Notes: generated by a model from the sequence alone, not told the origin. 64,000 bases of DNA from CAWARU01 sp963805795 (GCA_963805795.1 CAWDVG010000001.1:806001-870000), one strand, 5' to 3'; shown: positions 1-9,236, counted from the stretch's first letter. Made by a program: numbers and translations.

Positions 1-1
1 T

Positions 2-853
2 ATCCATCCAGATTTTAATACCAATCATTGGATTTATTTGTATCGAACCACTCAAAAAAATGGAAAAACCTATAATCAAGTCATTCGTTATACATTAGAT
101 AAGAGTACATTAAGCCATGAAAAAATGATTATTGATGATATTCCAGCCAATAGCATTCATAATGGTGGCCGAATAGCTTTTGGACCTGATAAATATTTAT
201 ACGTTACAACAGGTGATGCAGGCCAACAACAGCTGGCACAAGATAAAACCAGTTTGGCTGGCAAAATTTTACGTGTGGATAGTGAAGGGAAAATACCAGA
301 ATCTAATCCCTTTAATAATGCGATATATTCTTATGGTCATCGAAATCCTTTGGGGTTAGCCTGGGATGATAAGGGAAGACTTTGGGCAACAGAAAGTGGG
401 GCAACAGCCTATGATAAATTAAATATCATCCATTTAGGAAAAAATTATGGTTGGCCTAATATTAAGGGTAAAGCTCACCAAGCACTTAAAGATTTTGAAA
501 AACCGGCTCTCACTTCTGGCGCAAGCACATCTTGGGGCCCAGCAGGTCTTGCCTTTTGGAATTCTAAACTCTATTTTGGCGGTTTAAAAGGAGCCTCACT
601 TTTTGAAGTCGATCTAAATAGCAATCCTTTAAAAGTAACTCAATATTTTGAGAATCAATTTGGCAGAATACGGGCAGTAAATGTGGGTGCAGATGATGCC
701 TTATACGTGACCACGAGCAACCAAGATGGTCAAGCCACTGAAAAAAATGCAGAGGATGATATTGTTATAAGAATTCCACGCCCCAGAAGTCGAGGGGAAG
801 CAGATAATGCCAAAATTGATGCAAAATTTCCGGTGAGTCAATCTTTTAGATAG
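2..853 (+). CDS. PQQ-type sugar (glucose/sorbosone) dehydrogenase, 5' end missing
   Basis: The reading frame is open from the first complete codon of the window, so the gene begins upstream; only the C-terminal 280 or so residues are here. The family (soluble glucose dehydrogenase / YliI-like aldose dehydrogenases) is a six-bladed beta-propeller, normally periplasmic, oxidising sugars with PQQ. Visible family marks are HPDFNTNHWIYL at the very start, IHNGGRIAFGPDKYLYVTTG, and YSYGHRNPLGLAWD followed by the short GRLWATESG. The stop is followed by over 200 bp of AT-rich DNA without a gene. The signal peptide and first blades cannot be checked here. Family assignment is firm; substrate is unknown. 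Confidence 0.85.
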   Translation: MHPDFNTNHWIYLYRTTQKNGKTYNQVIRYTLDKSTLSHEKMIIDDIPANSIHNGGRIAFGPDKYLYVTTGDAGQQQLAQDKTSLAGKILRVDSEGKIPESNPFNNAIYSYGHRNPLGLAWDDKGRLWATESGATAYDKLNIIHLGKNYGWPNIKGKAHQALKDFEKPALTSGASTSWGPAGLAFWNSKLYFGGLKGASLFEVDLNSNPLKVTQYFENQFGRIRAVNVGADDALYVTTSNQDGQATEKNAEDDIVIRIPRPRSRGEADNAKIDAKFPVSQSFR

Positions 854-1077
854 CATTATTAAATATATAATTTCTTTTAAATTTTGACCTATTTATATTT
901 ATATATATCTATATTGATATTTATTTTATTAATTCTAGTTTTCAAACTAATTGCGCTATAAAAATTATTTCAAAATTTTTTCATTTCCTACTTGATTAAT
1001 GTACGAGAATCAAATAAAGTAAGAATTAAGAGTAGTCGTAAATTTAACATTTAAATAGTAACAAAAAGGAGAACCTT

Positions 1078-1347
1078 ATGCCATACGAAGTTCAAACACA
1101 AAACAATTTAATTAAAGTCCCTGAAGTCGTGAATAATACCATGGAAGTCGTTGTAAATTCAGAGAATAATACCCATTCCACCCTTCATATGCAAAAACTA
1201 CAAGATAGAATGAATCAACTAGAAAAAGCGGTATTGGGGCTTGGTAAAAAAGAAAGTTACGTTGCTGCAATGGCTGTAGATTTAGAACACATCATGATGG
1301 TACTTATTAAACGTTTAGATAGGGAAGGACAGAGTCTAGCATCCTGA
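1078..1347 (+). CDS. small helical hypothetical protein (89 aa)
   Basis: I do not recognise a family. The start is supported by a good ribosome site (AAAGGAGAAC) 5-6 bases ahead of the ATG. Residues 1-35 are polar, Asn-rich and probably disordered. Residues 38-85 look like one amphipathic helix/coiled coil (LHMQKLQDRMNQLEKAVLGL and on). No signal peptide or membrane segment. It stands alone, with 220 bp of empty AT-rich DNA before it and a hairpin terminator overlapping its stop codon, so it is probably a monocistronic transcript. Small charged helical proteins of this kind are common in Legionellales genomes; any role as an effector or structural protein is only a guess. Confidence 0.6.
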   Translation: MPYEVQTQNNLIKVPEVVNNTMEVVVNSENNTHSTLHMQKLQDRMNQLEKAVLGLGKKESYVAAMAVDLEHIMMVLIKRLDREGQSLAS

Positions 1348-1366
1348 ATTAGGATGCTAGATTTGT
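1336..1366 (+). terminator. intrinsic-type hairpin at the end of the 89-aa gene
   Basis: Perfect 10-bp stem CTAGCATCCT / AGGATGCTAG with a 5-base loop. The stem begins inside the last codons of the upstream gene. T-rich sequence follows, though not an immediate T run. Confidence 0.55.
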
Positions 1367-1529
1367 ACAATAGTCATTTAATATTTTTTTCTGGCACTGA
1401 GAATTTTGCTTGAGACTACCAACCAAGTTAGAATTCGTAGCGAGTATGTCATAAATCATAAGTCAAAAGCTATTTAAATATATATTTAATCAGGTTATGA
1501 TCTTTAAAACCAGTTTTTGGAGAAAAGCA

Positions 1530-2873
1530 ATGAGTTCTAGTAGTACGAATATCAGTGATATCAACCATATTGAAGCAGGGGAAGAAATAACAGGTAAAAT
1601 AAACAAGCTAGACAATCCAATGAAAAACAATCGTAAACATAATAATAATCAAGATGCTGTGCTTACAAACTCTCGTTTGATTGCTTGGATGGTTTGGATA
1701 ATAGCTTCTATTTTCTATAGCTACCAATATGTTCTTCGTGTGATGCCAAATATCATGATGCAAGACATCTTGCAACAATTTAATATCGACGCAGCCACCT
1801 TTGGACAATTTTCAGGTGTTTATTATCTGGGCTACTCTTTAATGCATTTGCCTATAGGGATTGCCCTAGATCGATTTGGACCGAAGAAAGTCATGCCATT
1901 CTGCATATTATTAACTTCTGTTGGATTGCTACCCATTCTCTTCACTGATTTTTGGGTTTATCCCATTTTGGGACGCGCATTAATAGGAATTGGCTCCTCT
2001 GCTGCGATATTAGGCATCTTTAAAATTATTCGCTTAACATTTAGTGAAGAAAAATTTACGCGTATGCTGAGCTTTTCAGTGACAATTGGTTTGATTGGGG
2101 CAATCTATGGGGGTGGACCAGTCAATTACCTCTCTGCACATTTGGGCTATAAAACCGTGGTTGCTATCTTTGCCTGTGTTGGGCTAGGACTAGCCTTAAT
2201 AACCTATTGGATAGTACCCAATTTAAAATCCAACGAAAGTATATCAATCTTATCAGACATTAAGGAAGTGTTTTCTTCCAAAAAAGTGCTGGCTATCTGC
2301 TTTCTATCAGGCTTGATGGTGGGTCCCCTAGAAGGATTTGCCGATGTCTGGGGCGCTGAATTTTTAAAACAAACTTATGGTTATGATAAAACCTTAGCAG
2401 CCAGTTTGACATCAGCCATTTTTTTAGGGATGTGCTTTGGTGCCCCCATCATCAGTTTTATAGCTGAAAAAACCCGGAGTTACTTAGGAACAATCATGGG
2501 AGCCGGATTGGTAATGGCCTTATGTTTCATTATCCTCTTATTCGGCAAAATAGAGGCCACTGGGCTTAGCGTGATGTTTGTAATCGTTGGGGTTTGTTCT
2601 GCTTATCAAATTATTGCGATTTATAAAGCATCTACCTATGTTCATATAAGAGTAGCGGGATTAACTACAGCTGTTGCCAATATGATTATTATGATATTTG
2701 GTTACTTCTTTCATGCAGTTATCGGTTGGTTAGTTAATTTATTAGGAGGTACTGATAACCCACAGGCATTTATATATGGTATAAGTGTGATACCATTGGG
2801 CCTAGCAATTGGAGCGATTGGCTTTTTTATTCTGTATCTCGGCGATCGAAAAATCTTAACAGATAGACATTAG
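1530..2873 (+). CDS. major facilitator superfamily transporter
   Basis: A 12-helix MFS permease of the inner membrane, substrate unknown. After a polar N-terminal stretch of about 50 residues, hydrophobic helices fill the rest of the protein. The helix 2-3 loop carries the MFS signature in the form GIALDRFGPKKVMP. The reading frame allows an ATG at 1497, but the ATG at 1530 (MSSSSTNIS) has GGAG seven bases upstream and is preferred, giving 447 residues. Legionellales carry many such paralogues, often for amino acids, nucleosides or phthalate-like acids, but nothing here fixes the cargo. It converges on the next gene with only 28 bp between stops. Confidence 0.85.
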   Translation: MSSSSTNISDINHIEAGEEITGKINKLDNPMKNNRKHNNNQDAVLTNSRLIAWMVWIIASIFYSYQYVLRVMPNIMMQDILQQFNIDAATFGQFSGVYYLGYSLMHLPIGIALDRFGPKKVMPFCILLTSVGLLPILFTDFWVYPILGRALIGIGSSAAILGIFKIIRLTFSEEKFTRMLSFSVTIGLIGAIYGGGPVNYLSAHLGYKTVVAIFACVGLGLALITYWIVPNLKSNESISILSDIKEVFSSKKVLAICFLSGLMVGPLEGFADVWGAEFLKQTYGYDKTLAASLTSAIFLGMCFGAPIISFIAEKTRSYLGTIMGAGLVMALCFIILLFGKIEATGLSVMFVIVGVCSAYQIIAIYKASTYVHIRVAGLTTAVANMIIMIFGYFFHAVIGWLVNLLGGTDNPQAFIYGISVIPLGLAIGAIGFFILYLGDRKILTDRH

Positions 2874-2901
2874 ATCTTGATTAGCTGCCGATTAGCCTAT
2901 T

Positions 2902-3300
2902 CTATTTCACAACATCAATTTCTTCATAGGTCTTAGTCCATTTACCCTTAGTCCAATCCCACTGGGTGCATTGGCCTCCAAGACCTTCAATAATTTGATA
3001 TTTTTTACAAATCCAATGTCCAGCAGCCCAACCACCTCCTTGGGTTTTGACTGTGGTGTCTTGAAGATTATATTGACAGATTTTATGGCCTGCATGCCAT
3101 TCATGATTGATCCAGCCAGACTTCAATATTTTACATTGCAAATAACCAATGGGTTCAGCTTCTTCCTCATTGACGGCTGGTTCTTTACTTGTGATATTAA
3201 CAGAAGAGGGGGTACTGGCGGTCTGTGCAACAGAGCAAAATGAAAGCAGAATTGCCATGGCAGATAGGCAAATAGTGTGTTTGTTTAAAGCGTTTTTCAT
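2902..3300 (-). CDS. secreted Cys/Trp-rich hypothetical protein (132 aa)
   Basis: Residues 1-28 form a clear Sec signal peptide (basic MKNALNKH, then a hydrophobic core ending near SVAQTAS). The mature part has two related halves rich in Cys, Trp, Gly and His: LQCKILKSGWINHEWHAGHK near residue 55 and GGGWAAGHWICKKYQ near residue 90. This suggests a small disulfide-stabilised periplasmic or secreted domain. I do not recognise the family. The start has a strong ribosome site (AAGGAGGAATGCA). It is convergent with the MFS gene and divergent from the polyketide synthase. Function unknown. Confidence 0.7.
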   Translation of the reverse strand: MKNALNKHTICLSAMAILLSFCSVAQTASTPSSVNITSKEPAVNEEEAEPIGYLQCKILKSGWINHEWHAGHKICQYNLQDTTVKTQGGGWAAGHWICKKYQIIEGLGGQCTQWDWTKGKWTKTYEEIDVVK

Positions 3301-3461
3301 TGCATTCCTCCTTATGTTCTCTGTTATTATAGTACTAGACCTTAAAAGCGGGTATAAATAACGGGAATCCTATTGGAACAAGTTAGAAGAAAGGTCTATG
3401 ATATAATCAATAAGGTAATTGACTGCCCTCATCGTTTATTCATAGCCTAAAAGGAATCTTT

Positions 3462-4577
3462 GTGATAATTTCAGCTATAGGAACCGCAAACCCCAAAAAC
3501 TGTCATGAGCAAACAGAGGTGATTGCTTATATAAAAGATCACTTAAAATTGTCTCCAGCAGAATATCGATTTCTTAAAAAAATATATAATGCCACTGGAA
3601 TACAAAATCGATATAGCGTATTCAATGATATTCATTTTTTTAGTCAAGAATCATCGGCTACAGAAGCTTCCATTGAACCACCTGCATTCCCAACAACCAA
3701 AACACGTATGGGCATCTATAAAGAACATGCTTTAACATTGGCACTTGAAGCCATTGATGATTGTCTAAAAAATGTTCCTGATCTCAATCTTAAAACTATT
3801 ACTCACATAATAACGGTTAGCTGTACGGGGATGTATGCACCAGGTCTTGATATAGAAATAATTAATAAATTACAATTGTCTTCACAAACACATAGAACAT
3901 GTGTTAACTTTATGGGTTGCTATGGAGTATTTCCAGCCTTAAAAATAGCTCAATCCATTTGTAAAGCTTCAGCAAAAGCAAAGGTGCTTATTGTAAGTGT
4001 TGAACTATGCAGCCTACACTTACAAAACCAAACACATATAAAAGATAACATTGTCGCTTCAGCGTTATTTGGTGATGGTGCAGCGGCAACTTTAGTTGAA
4101 AATCTGCCTTCCGGAAATTCTTACCTAAAACTCAACGATTTTTATTGTGATATTTTTTCTGAAGGCAAAAATGATATGGCCTGGGAAATTGGAAATTTTG
4201 GTTTTGAAATAAACCTAAGTGCTTACGTTCCTAAATTAATCCAACATGGCATCAAACCTTTTATGCAAAATGCTTTGCAGTCTTTCGGTATCAGCAAGGA
4301 AGATGTTCATTTTTATGCCATACATCCTGGCAGTCAAAAAATTCTAGAAACCTGCGATATCGCATTAGAAATTACAGAAAAACAAAGTAATTGCTCTTAC
4401 GAAATTTTAAAAAAATATGGTAATATGTCTTCGGCGACTATTCTCTTTGTATTGAAGAAACTTTGGTCTGAGCTAAAGACAAAAAAATGTAATGCGAATA
4501 TCTTTAGTTGCGGCTTCGGTCCCGGATTAACCATAGAATCGATGATGATACAACATCATTGCGGTTCTGTTCATTAA
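3462..4577 (+). CDS. type III polyketide synthase (chalcone/stilbene synthase family)
   Basis: Homodimeric iterative ketosynthase that condenses malonyl-CoA units onto a CoA starter. The Cys-His-Asn triad is visible: Cys153 in VNFMGCYG, His288 in YAIHPGSQ and Asn321 in KYGNMSSAT. The C-terminal GFGPG loop at residues 351-355 is also present. Length (371 aa) is normal. The start is GTG at 3462 with AAAGGAAT upstream; no ATG fits as well. No pathway partner (hydroxylase, methyltransferase, cyclase) lies beside it, so the product cannot be predicted; phloroglucinol, pyrone or alkylresorcinol types are all possible. The next gene begins 16 bp after its stop, so the two may be co-transcribed. Confidence 0.9.
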   Translation: MIISAIGTANPKNCHEQTEVIAYIKDHLKLSPAEYRFLKKIYNATGIQNRYSVFNDIHFFSQESSATEASIEPPAFPTTKTRMGIYKEHALTLALEAIDDCLKNVPDLNLKTITHIITVSCTGMYAPGLDIEIINKLQLSSQTHRTCVNFMGCYGVFPALKIAQSICKASAKAKVLIVSVELCSLHLQNQTHIKDNIVASALFGDGAAATLVENLPSGNSYLKLNDFYCDIFSEGKNDMAWEIGNFGFEINLSAYVPKLIQHGIKPFMQNALQSFGISKEDVHFYAIHPGSQKILETCDIALEITEKQSNCSYEILKKYGNMSSATILFVLKKLWSELKTKKCNANIFSCGFGPGLTIESMMIQHHCGSVH

Positions 4578-4593
4578 GTGATTGGAAAATAAG

Positions 4594-5415
4594 ATGTCTG
4601 CAGTAAACACAACGGATGTACCCACACATACTTTATCGGTTTTGGAAGTCGTCAGCGATGAAGTTAGAGAAATTTTACATTGTTTATTTCATAGCATTCT
4701 ATTTCATCGAGCTTTGGGGCCAACGACACCGCTTGATATAACTATGAATCAGCTCAATATAGATTATATAAAATGTGACAATGCGGATCTCAATAAAAGG
4801 GTTGACGAATATATTGAAAATGTATTGAAACAACTAAATACTGGAGTTTTTCTTGGAGTGTTAACCGTTGTATTAACCTTTTATTCCAACGAAAAAATTT
4901 CTGGTGCCTTATGGGACACGCATAATAAAAGACCCTGGGAACATTGGATAGTGGAGCTTAAATTGGTTAAAACACAGAAGGAAAAATTAAATATTATTTA
5001 TCAAAACAAAATAGATACCGATGCAGCGCATAAACAAAAGGTGATTAATACAGTGCTGCAGCAGAATTTTGCTGCAAGCGGATGCGTGCCACAAGTCACA
5101 AATGCTGCTCAAATGGCTGTGGCTGATATCAAAAAATGTGCCGAAAAAAATGCTGCAGCAAAAAAGAAGCTAGAAGCAATAGAAGCAAAGCGATTAAGCA
5201 ACCTAGGAAAAAAGGTACAAGAAAATCTATTTTATATTTCAGAGCAAGCCGCCCTTTATCCAAAAGAAATAGATTATATTCCAAAAGCTGCAAAAAACGA
5301 ACTCTGCTATCCCTTTAAAATTGAAAGAATTATGGATTTAGAGCCCAATCTATTAGCTACAATGGCTACGGCTGTTTCGAATTTACTGATTTTACCCAAT
5401 TTTACTTTAAAATAG
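4594..5415 (+). CDS. ATG101-like HORMA-domain protein (eukaryotic autophagy factor homologue)
   Basis: The 273 residues follow, block by block and in order, the pattern I know from eukaryotic ATG101, the HORMA subunit of the ULK1/ATG13 autophagy-initiation complex. EVREILHCLFHSILFHRALG at 23-42 matches the helix that ends HR-x-x-G in ATG101 (in plants FHRALG). NIDYIKCDNADLNKRVDEYI at 55-74 and LTFY at 94-97 follow. PWEHWIVELKL at 114-124 matches the PWExW HORMA strand. YIP and CYPFKIE near 228-243 match the C-terminal strands. Trp107 sits where ATG101 has its WF finger. An extra Ala/Lys-rich helical insertion covers about 168-205, making it longer than the usual ~215 residues. No signal peptide or membrane segment. 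The ATG at 4594 is preferred over the in-frame TTG at 4582. It follows the polyketide synthase by 16 bp. The match is from memory, not from a search. A role in altering host autophagy is inference. Confidence 0.75.
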   Translation: MSAVNTTDVPTHTLSVLEVVSDEVREILHCLFHSILFHRALGPTTPLDITMNQLNIDYIKCDNADLNKRVDEYIENVLKQLNTGVFLGVLTVVLTFYSNEKISGALWDTHNKRPWEHWIVELKLVKTQKEKLNIIYQNKIDTDAAHKQKVINTVLQQNFAASGCVPQVTNAAQMAVADIKKCAEKNAAAKKKLEAIEAKRLSNLGKKVQENLFYISEQAALYPKEIDYIPKAAKNELCYPFKIERIMDLEPNLLATMATAVSNLLILPNFTLK

Positions 5416-5503
5416 AATCACTTACTACAAGAAAAGAAATACAAATACTTTATTTATTATTATCTATACTTATATTGAAATAATTTATTTTAATAGGATA
5501 ACT

Positions 5504-6415
5504 ATGAGCTTACCAAGACCTATCTGGAAAGGATCTATATCATTTGGATTGGTGATGATCCCCGTAACTTTATTTCCAAGCGATGCTCATTCAGAACTAC
5601 ATTTTCATTTATTAGATAAACGCAATCATGCACGAATACGCTATGAAAGAATTAATGAAAAAACTGGAAAGACAGTTCCATGGAATGAGGTTACTAAAGC
5701 TTATGAATTTGAAAAAGGGAATTACGTCATTATTAATGAACAAGAATTAGAAAAGACAGCTTATGCAAATTATAACTCAATCGAGATAGAAAGTTTTGTT
5801 GAGAAAAAAGCTATCGAGCCACTTTATTTTGAAAAAGCTTATTACCTTTCACCCAGTAAGCAAGGCGAAAAGGGCTATGCGTTATTACAAAAAACCCTCG
5901 AGACAAGCAAGAAAGCAGGCATTGCAAAAGTTGTAATACGTTCCAGACAACATCTAGCGGCCGTGTTTCCTTATCATGGCACCCTAATTTTAAATTTACT
6001 AAGATTTCAAGAAGAAATTCGAGATTACAAGGAGATTCAAACGCTTGGAAATGAAATAAAAAAATATAAAATTTCTAGCAAGGAAGTAGCTATGGCAGAT
6101 CGATTAGTAAAAAGCATGTCTGGGCCTTGGAAACCAGAACAATATCATGATGAAAATAGAGAATTATTGCATAATTGGATTGAAAAGAAAATTAAAACAG
6201 GAAAATCTATAGCAGAAGATATCCATGAAAAAGCAAAACAAAAACCTGCCAAGGTAATTGATTTTATGACATTGTTGAAAAAAAGTATAGAAGAAAAAGA
6301 AATGAAGATAAAGCAGCCTTCCAAAAGAACGAATAAAAAACAGGCTGGTAAAAGACGCCCTGTAGAAAATGGCCTCGCACAGGGCAAGAACAAGAAGAAA
6401 AGAATAAAAAAATAA
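5504..6415 (+). CDS. ku: bacterial Ku, non-homologous end-joining
   Basis: Homodimeric ring protein that binds double-strand DNA ends and recruits LigD. The N-terminus MSLPRPIWKGSISFGLVMIP is the classic bacterial Ku opening. The core continues through IRYERINEKTGKTVPWNEV and the beta-barrel to about residue 260. The last 45 residues are a Lys/Arg-rich tail, which in this family binds DNA and modulates LigD. Length (303 aa) is normal. AGGAT lies ahead of the ATG. ligD starts 15 bp after its stop, a typical ku-ligD operon. Confidence 0.95.
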   Translation: MSLPRPIWKGSISFGLVMIPVTLFPSDAHSELHFHLLDKRNHARIRYERINEKTGKTVPWNEVTKAYEFEKGNYVIINEQELEKTAYANYNSIEIESFVEKKAIEPLYFEKAYYLSPSKQGEKGYALLQKTLETSKKAGIAKVVIRSRQHLAAVFPYHGTLILNLLRFQEEIRDYKEIQTLGNEIKKYKISSKEVAMADRLVKSMSGPWKPEQYHDENRELLHNWIEKKIKTGKSIAEDIHEKAKQKPAKVIDFMTLLKKSIEEKEMKIKQPSKRTNKKQAGKRRPVENGLAQGKNKKKRIKK

Positions 6416-6430
6416 TATAAGAGTAGCACG

Positions 6431-7108
6431 ATGAGCTTAAAGAAATATCAAAGCAAAAGAAATTTTAAAGTGACTGCAGAACCTAAGGGTAACGTAAAGA
6501 CTGTTAAAAATACTAAGAAATCTAAAAATGATTCTAGCAAGAAAGATTCTCATCCTCTGCTATATGTGATACAAAAGCATGCTGCAAGCCACTTACATTA
6601 TGATTTACGTTTGGAAATGAGAAATGTTCTAAAAAGTTGGGCTATTCCTAAGGGCCCTCATTTAAACCCTAATATAAAGCGTCTGGCAGTGGAAGTGGAG
6701 GATCATCCCATAGAGTATGGGTCTTTTGAAGGTACCATTCCGGCTGGAGAATACGGGGCAGGGACGGTGATGCTATGGGATAATGGCCATTGGATTCCGG
6801 AGGGTGATCCAGTGCTTGCCTATCAAAAAGGGGATATGACTTTTCAAATAAAAGGAAAAAAATTAAAAGGTGAGTGGAAATTAATCAGAATAAAAACCAA
6901 TGGTGATAGCAACAAGAAACATTGGCTATTTTTTAAAATCAATGACTCACAAGCAAAAGAGGATTACAGTATTGTTGACAAAAAACCTCTTAGTGCACTA
7001 ACCCACAAAAACCTCGATGAAATAAAAAAAACAAAAAATGACCAGAAGACGAGCAGCAAAAAAAACAATAAGCTAAAAACGAAAAAAATCCAAAAAAAAA
7101 AGAAATAA
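6431..7108 (+). CDS. ligD: LigD, 5' part: 3'-phosphoesterase domain, frame ends in poly-A
   Basis: The first module of a PE-ligase-polymerase LigD (Pseudomonas-type order). It trims 3' ends during end-joining. Family signatures are VIQKHAASHLHYDLRLE, WAIPKGPHLNP and EYGSFEGTIPAGEYGAGTV, carrying the expected His/Asp metal-binding pattern. After residue about 185 comes a Lys-rich linker, and the frame stops at 7106-7108 just after a run of ten A (7092-7101). The ligase module continues in the -1 frame without loss of sequence. The two pieces together give about 851 codons, the normal LigD length. So this is one gene read with a slip, a sequencing error, or a recent frame mutation. Confidence 0.85.
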   Translation: MSLKKYQSKRNFKVTAEPKGNVKTVKNTKKSKNDSSKKDSHPLLYVIQKHAASHLHYDLRLEMRNVLKSWAIPKGPHLNPNIKRLAVEVEDHPIEYGSFEGTIPAGEYGAGTVMLWDNGHWIPEGDPVLAYQKGDMTFQIKGKKLKGEWKLIRIKTNGDSNKKHWLFFKINDSQAKEDYSIVDKKPLSALTHKNLDEIKKTKNDQKTSSKKNNKLKTKKIQKKKK

Positions 7109-8985
7109 AAATTTCAATTGATTTCAAACAATATCCCGCAGCAAAAAAAACATCCATACCTACCAGTGTTAAACCGGAGCTATGTTTTCTGACAAAGAAT
7201 CCCCCGGAAGGATCTGAATGGATCCATGAAGTCAAATATGATGGTTATAGATTAATGACCATTATTAATCATCAAAAAATTAAACTATTAACAAGAAACG
7301 GGTTAAATTGGACCTATAAATTTCCTAGCCTTGTGAAAACGATGGAGGATATCCCTATTTCTAGTGCTATTCTAGACGGTGAATTAGTTGCGGTAGATAA
7401 ACATGGAATGAGTCATTTTCAATTATTACAAAATTCAATTCGAGACAATTCTGAGGAGCTTTTGCAATATTATATTTTTGATTTACTCTACTGTAATGGG
7501 TATGATCTACGTAAACTGCCGTTGCTTGATCGAAAAGCTATTTTGAAAAAATTAATACCCAACAACGAACAAACCAGCGTCTTGTTTTCTGAATTTATTC
7601 AAAATAATGGGGCTTTAGTATATCAAAAAGCCTGCAAAAATAAACTCGAAGGTATTGTTTCTAAACATATTCAAAGCCCCTATGAACAACATCGATCGCG
7701 ACAATGGCTAAAAACAAAGTGTATAAAACGACAAGAATTTGTGATTGGCGGGTTTACCCAGCCTAAAGGTTCGCGTCATGGATTTGGGTCACTCTTGATT
7801 GGACTTTATAACAATAGGAAGCAATTCATTTATCATGGACATGTGGGGACAGGTTTTGATAATGATACTTTACAGGGATTATACGCAAAATTAACCAAAT
7901 TAATTCAAAAAAACAATCCCTTTTACGACCTACATGAACATTCTATTATTAAAAATGTAGTATGGGTGAAGCCTGAATTGGTTGCCGAACTGGAATTTAC
8001 CGAATGGACAAAAGATTCTATATTAAGACATCCTTCTTTTTTAGGTTTAAGATTAGATAAAATGGCAAAAGGGGTGAGGGCAGAGCACATAGAAGCAACA
8101 ATCCCTGTTTCTGGAATAAATCTTAGCCATCCCGATAGAATCATTGAAGTTTGCAGACCCGTTACTAAGCGTGAATTAGCAGAATATTACCAAAAAATAT
8201 CGGCTCACATATTACCACATTTAATAAATCGGCCATTAACATTACTGCGTTGTCCATCTGCTTCTAAAGTAAATAACAAAAAAACTTGTTTTTATCATAA
8301 GCATTATGTTAAATCCTTTGCAACAGGTGTTTACCCAATATCAATTAAAGAAAAAGAAAATAACAAGGAAGAATATTTAATGATTAAAGATCTTCAGGGC
8401 CTTATTGCCTTGGTTCAATTCAATGTAACGGAAATCCACCCCTGGGGAAGTAGCATAAAGACCCTTGAAAAACCTGACAGAATAACATTAGATTTAGATC
8501 CAGATGAAAATATCCCCTGGAAAAATGTAATAAAAGGCGCTCTGGTTATTCGCAAGGAACTCAAAAAAAGTGGCTTAACATCCTATGTTAAAACAAGTGG
8601 TGGAAAGGGATTACATATTGTTATTCCCATCATGCCTAAAAACACTTGGGCAGAAGTAAAAAATTTTACGGAAACCTTTTCTCGCTATATGGCAGAAAAA
8701 TATCCAACCCAATTTACCGCAACAATAACTAAAACTAAACGTCTTGGAAAAATATTTATTGACTATTTACGAAATTCCCGTGGTGCAACCGCTGTTGCCC
8801 CATATTCTACCCGAGCAAAAGCAGCTGCTCCAATTTCTACACCTGTCTCGTGGGAAGAGCTAAAGAAAATTAAATCTTCTCAGCAATTTACGGTTGCAAA
8901 TATATTTAAAAGAGTTAGTAAGATAAAAAAAGATCCATGGCAAGGATTTTTTCAATGTAAGCAGCAATTGCCCATCTCAACCTAA
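7072..8985 (+). CDS. ligD: LigD, 3' part: ATP-dependent ligase and polymerase domains
   Basis: Continuation of ligD in the -1 frame, which is open from 7072. The first ATG in this frame (7255) lies after the ligase nucleophile, Lys in EVKYDGYR (codon 7234-7236), so an independent start there would give a dead ligase. The intended product is therefore a fusion with the upstream phosphoesterase part. Ligase motifs continue with LDGELVAVD and the OB-fold region ending near SFLGLRLDKMAKG. The primase-like polymerase domain follows, from SHPDRIIEV onward, with DLDPDE, TSGGKGLHI and DYLRNSRGATAVAPYSTRA. All domains look intact. Confidence 0.85.
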   Translation, partial: AKNEKNPKKKEIKISIDFKQYPAAKKTSIPTSVKPELCFLTKNPPEGSEWIHEVKYDGYRLMTIINHQKIKLLTRNGLNWTYKFPSLVKTMEDIPISSAILDGELVAVDKHGMSHFQLLQNSIRDNSEELLQYYIFDLLYCNGYDLRKLPLLDRKAILKKLIPNNEQTSVLFSEFIQNNGALVYQKACKNKLEGIVSKHIQSPYEQHRSRQWLKTKCIKRQEFVIGGFTQPKGSRHGFGSLLIGLYNNRKQFIYHGHVGTGFDNDTLQGLYAKLTKLIQKNNPFYDLHEHSIIKNVVWVKPELVAELEFTEWTKDSILRHPSFLGLRLDKMAKGVRAEHIEATIPVSGINLSHPDRIIEVCRPVTKRELAEYYQKISAHILPHLINRPLTLLRCPSASKVNNKKTCFYHKHYVKSFATGVYPISIKEKENNKEEYLMIKDLQGLIALVQFNVTEIHPWGSSIKTLEKPDRITLDLDPDENIPWKNVIKGALVIRKELKKSGLTSYVKTSGGKGLHIVIPIMPKNTWAEVKNFTETFSRYMAEKYPTQFTATITKTKRLGKIFIDYLRNSRGATAVAPYSTRAKAAAPISTPVSWEELKKIKSSQQFTVANIFKRVSKIKKDPWQGFFQCKQQLPIST

Positions 8986-9236
8986 GTTCTTAGCCATTTT
9001 TGAATTATGATTTGTGCATCTGCCGCTTTCTGAAAACACTAAAACTACAAAAAATTTTTAAAAAACAATTGGATAACATAAATTCGTCTTAATCCGAATA
9101 ACGAAAATATAGGTTGTAAAAACAAACTAAAATGGATATCATACTTATCTAAAAGTAGCGTTTTATATTCAACAAAATTAAATGTTTTATATCCATAAAT
9201 TTAACAATGCAATATTGCATTAAGGCTGGAGAATTT

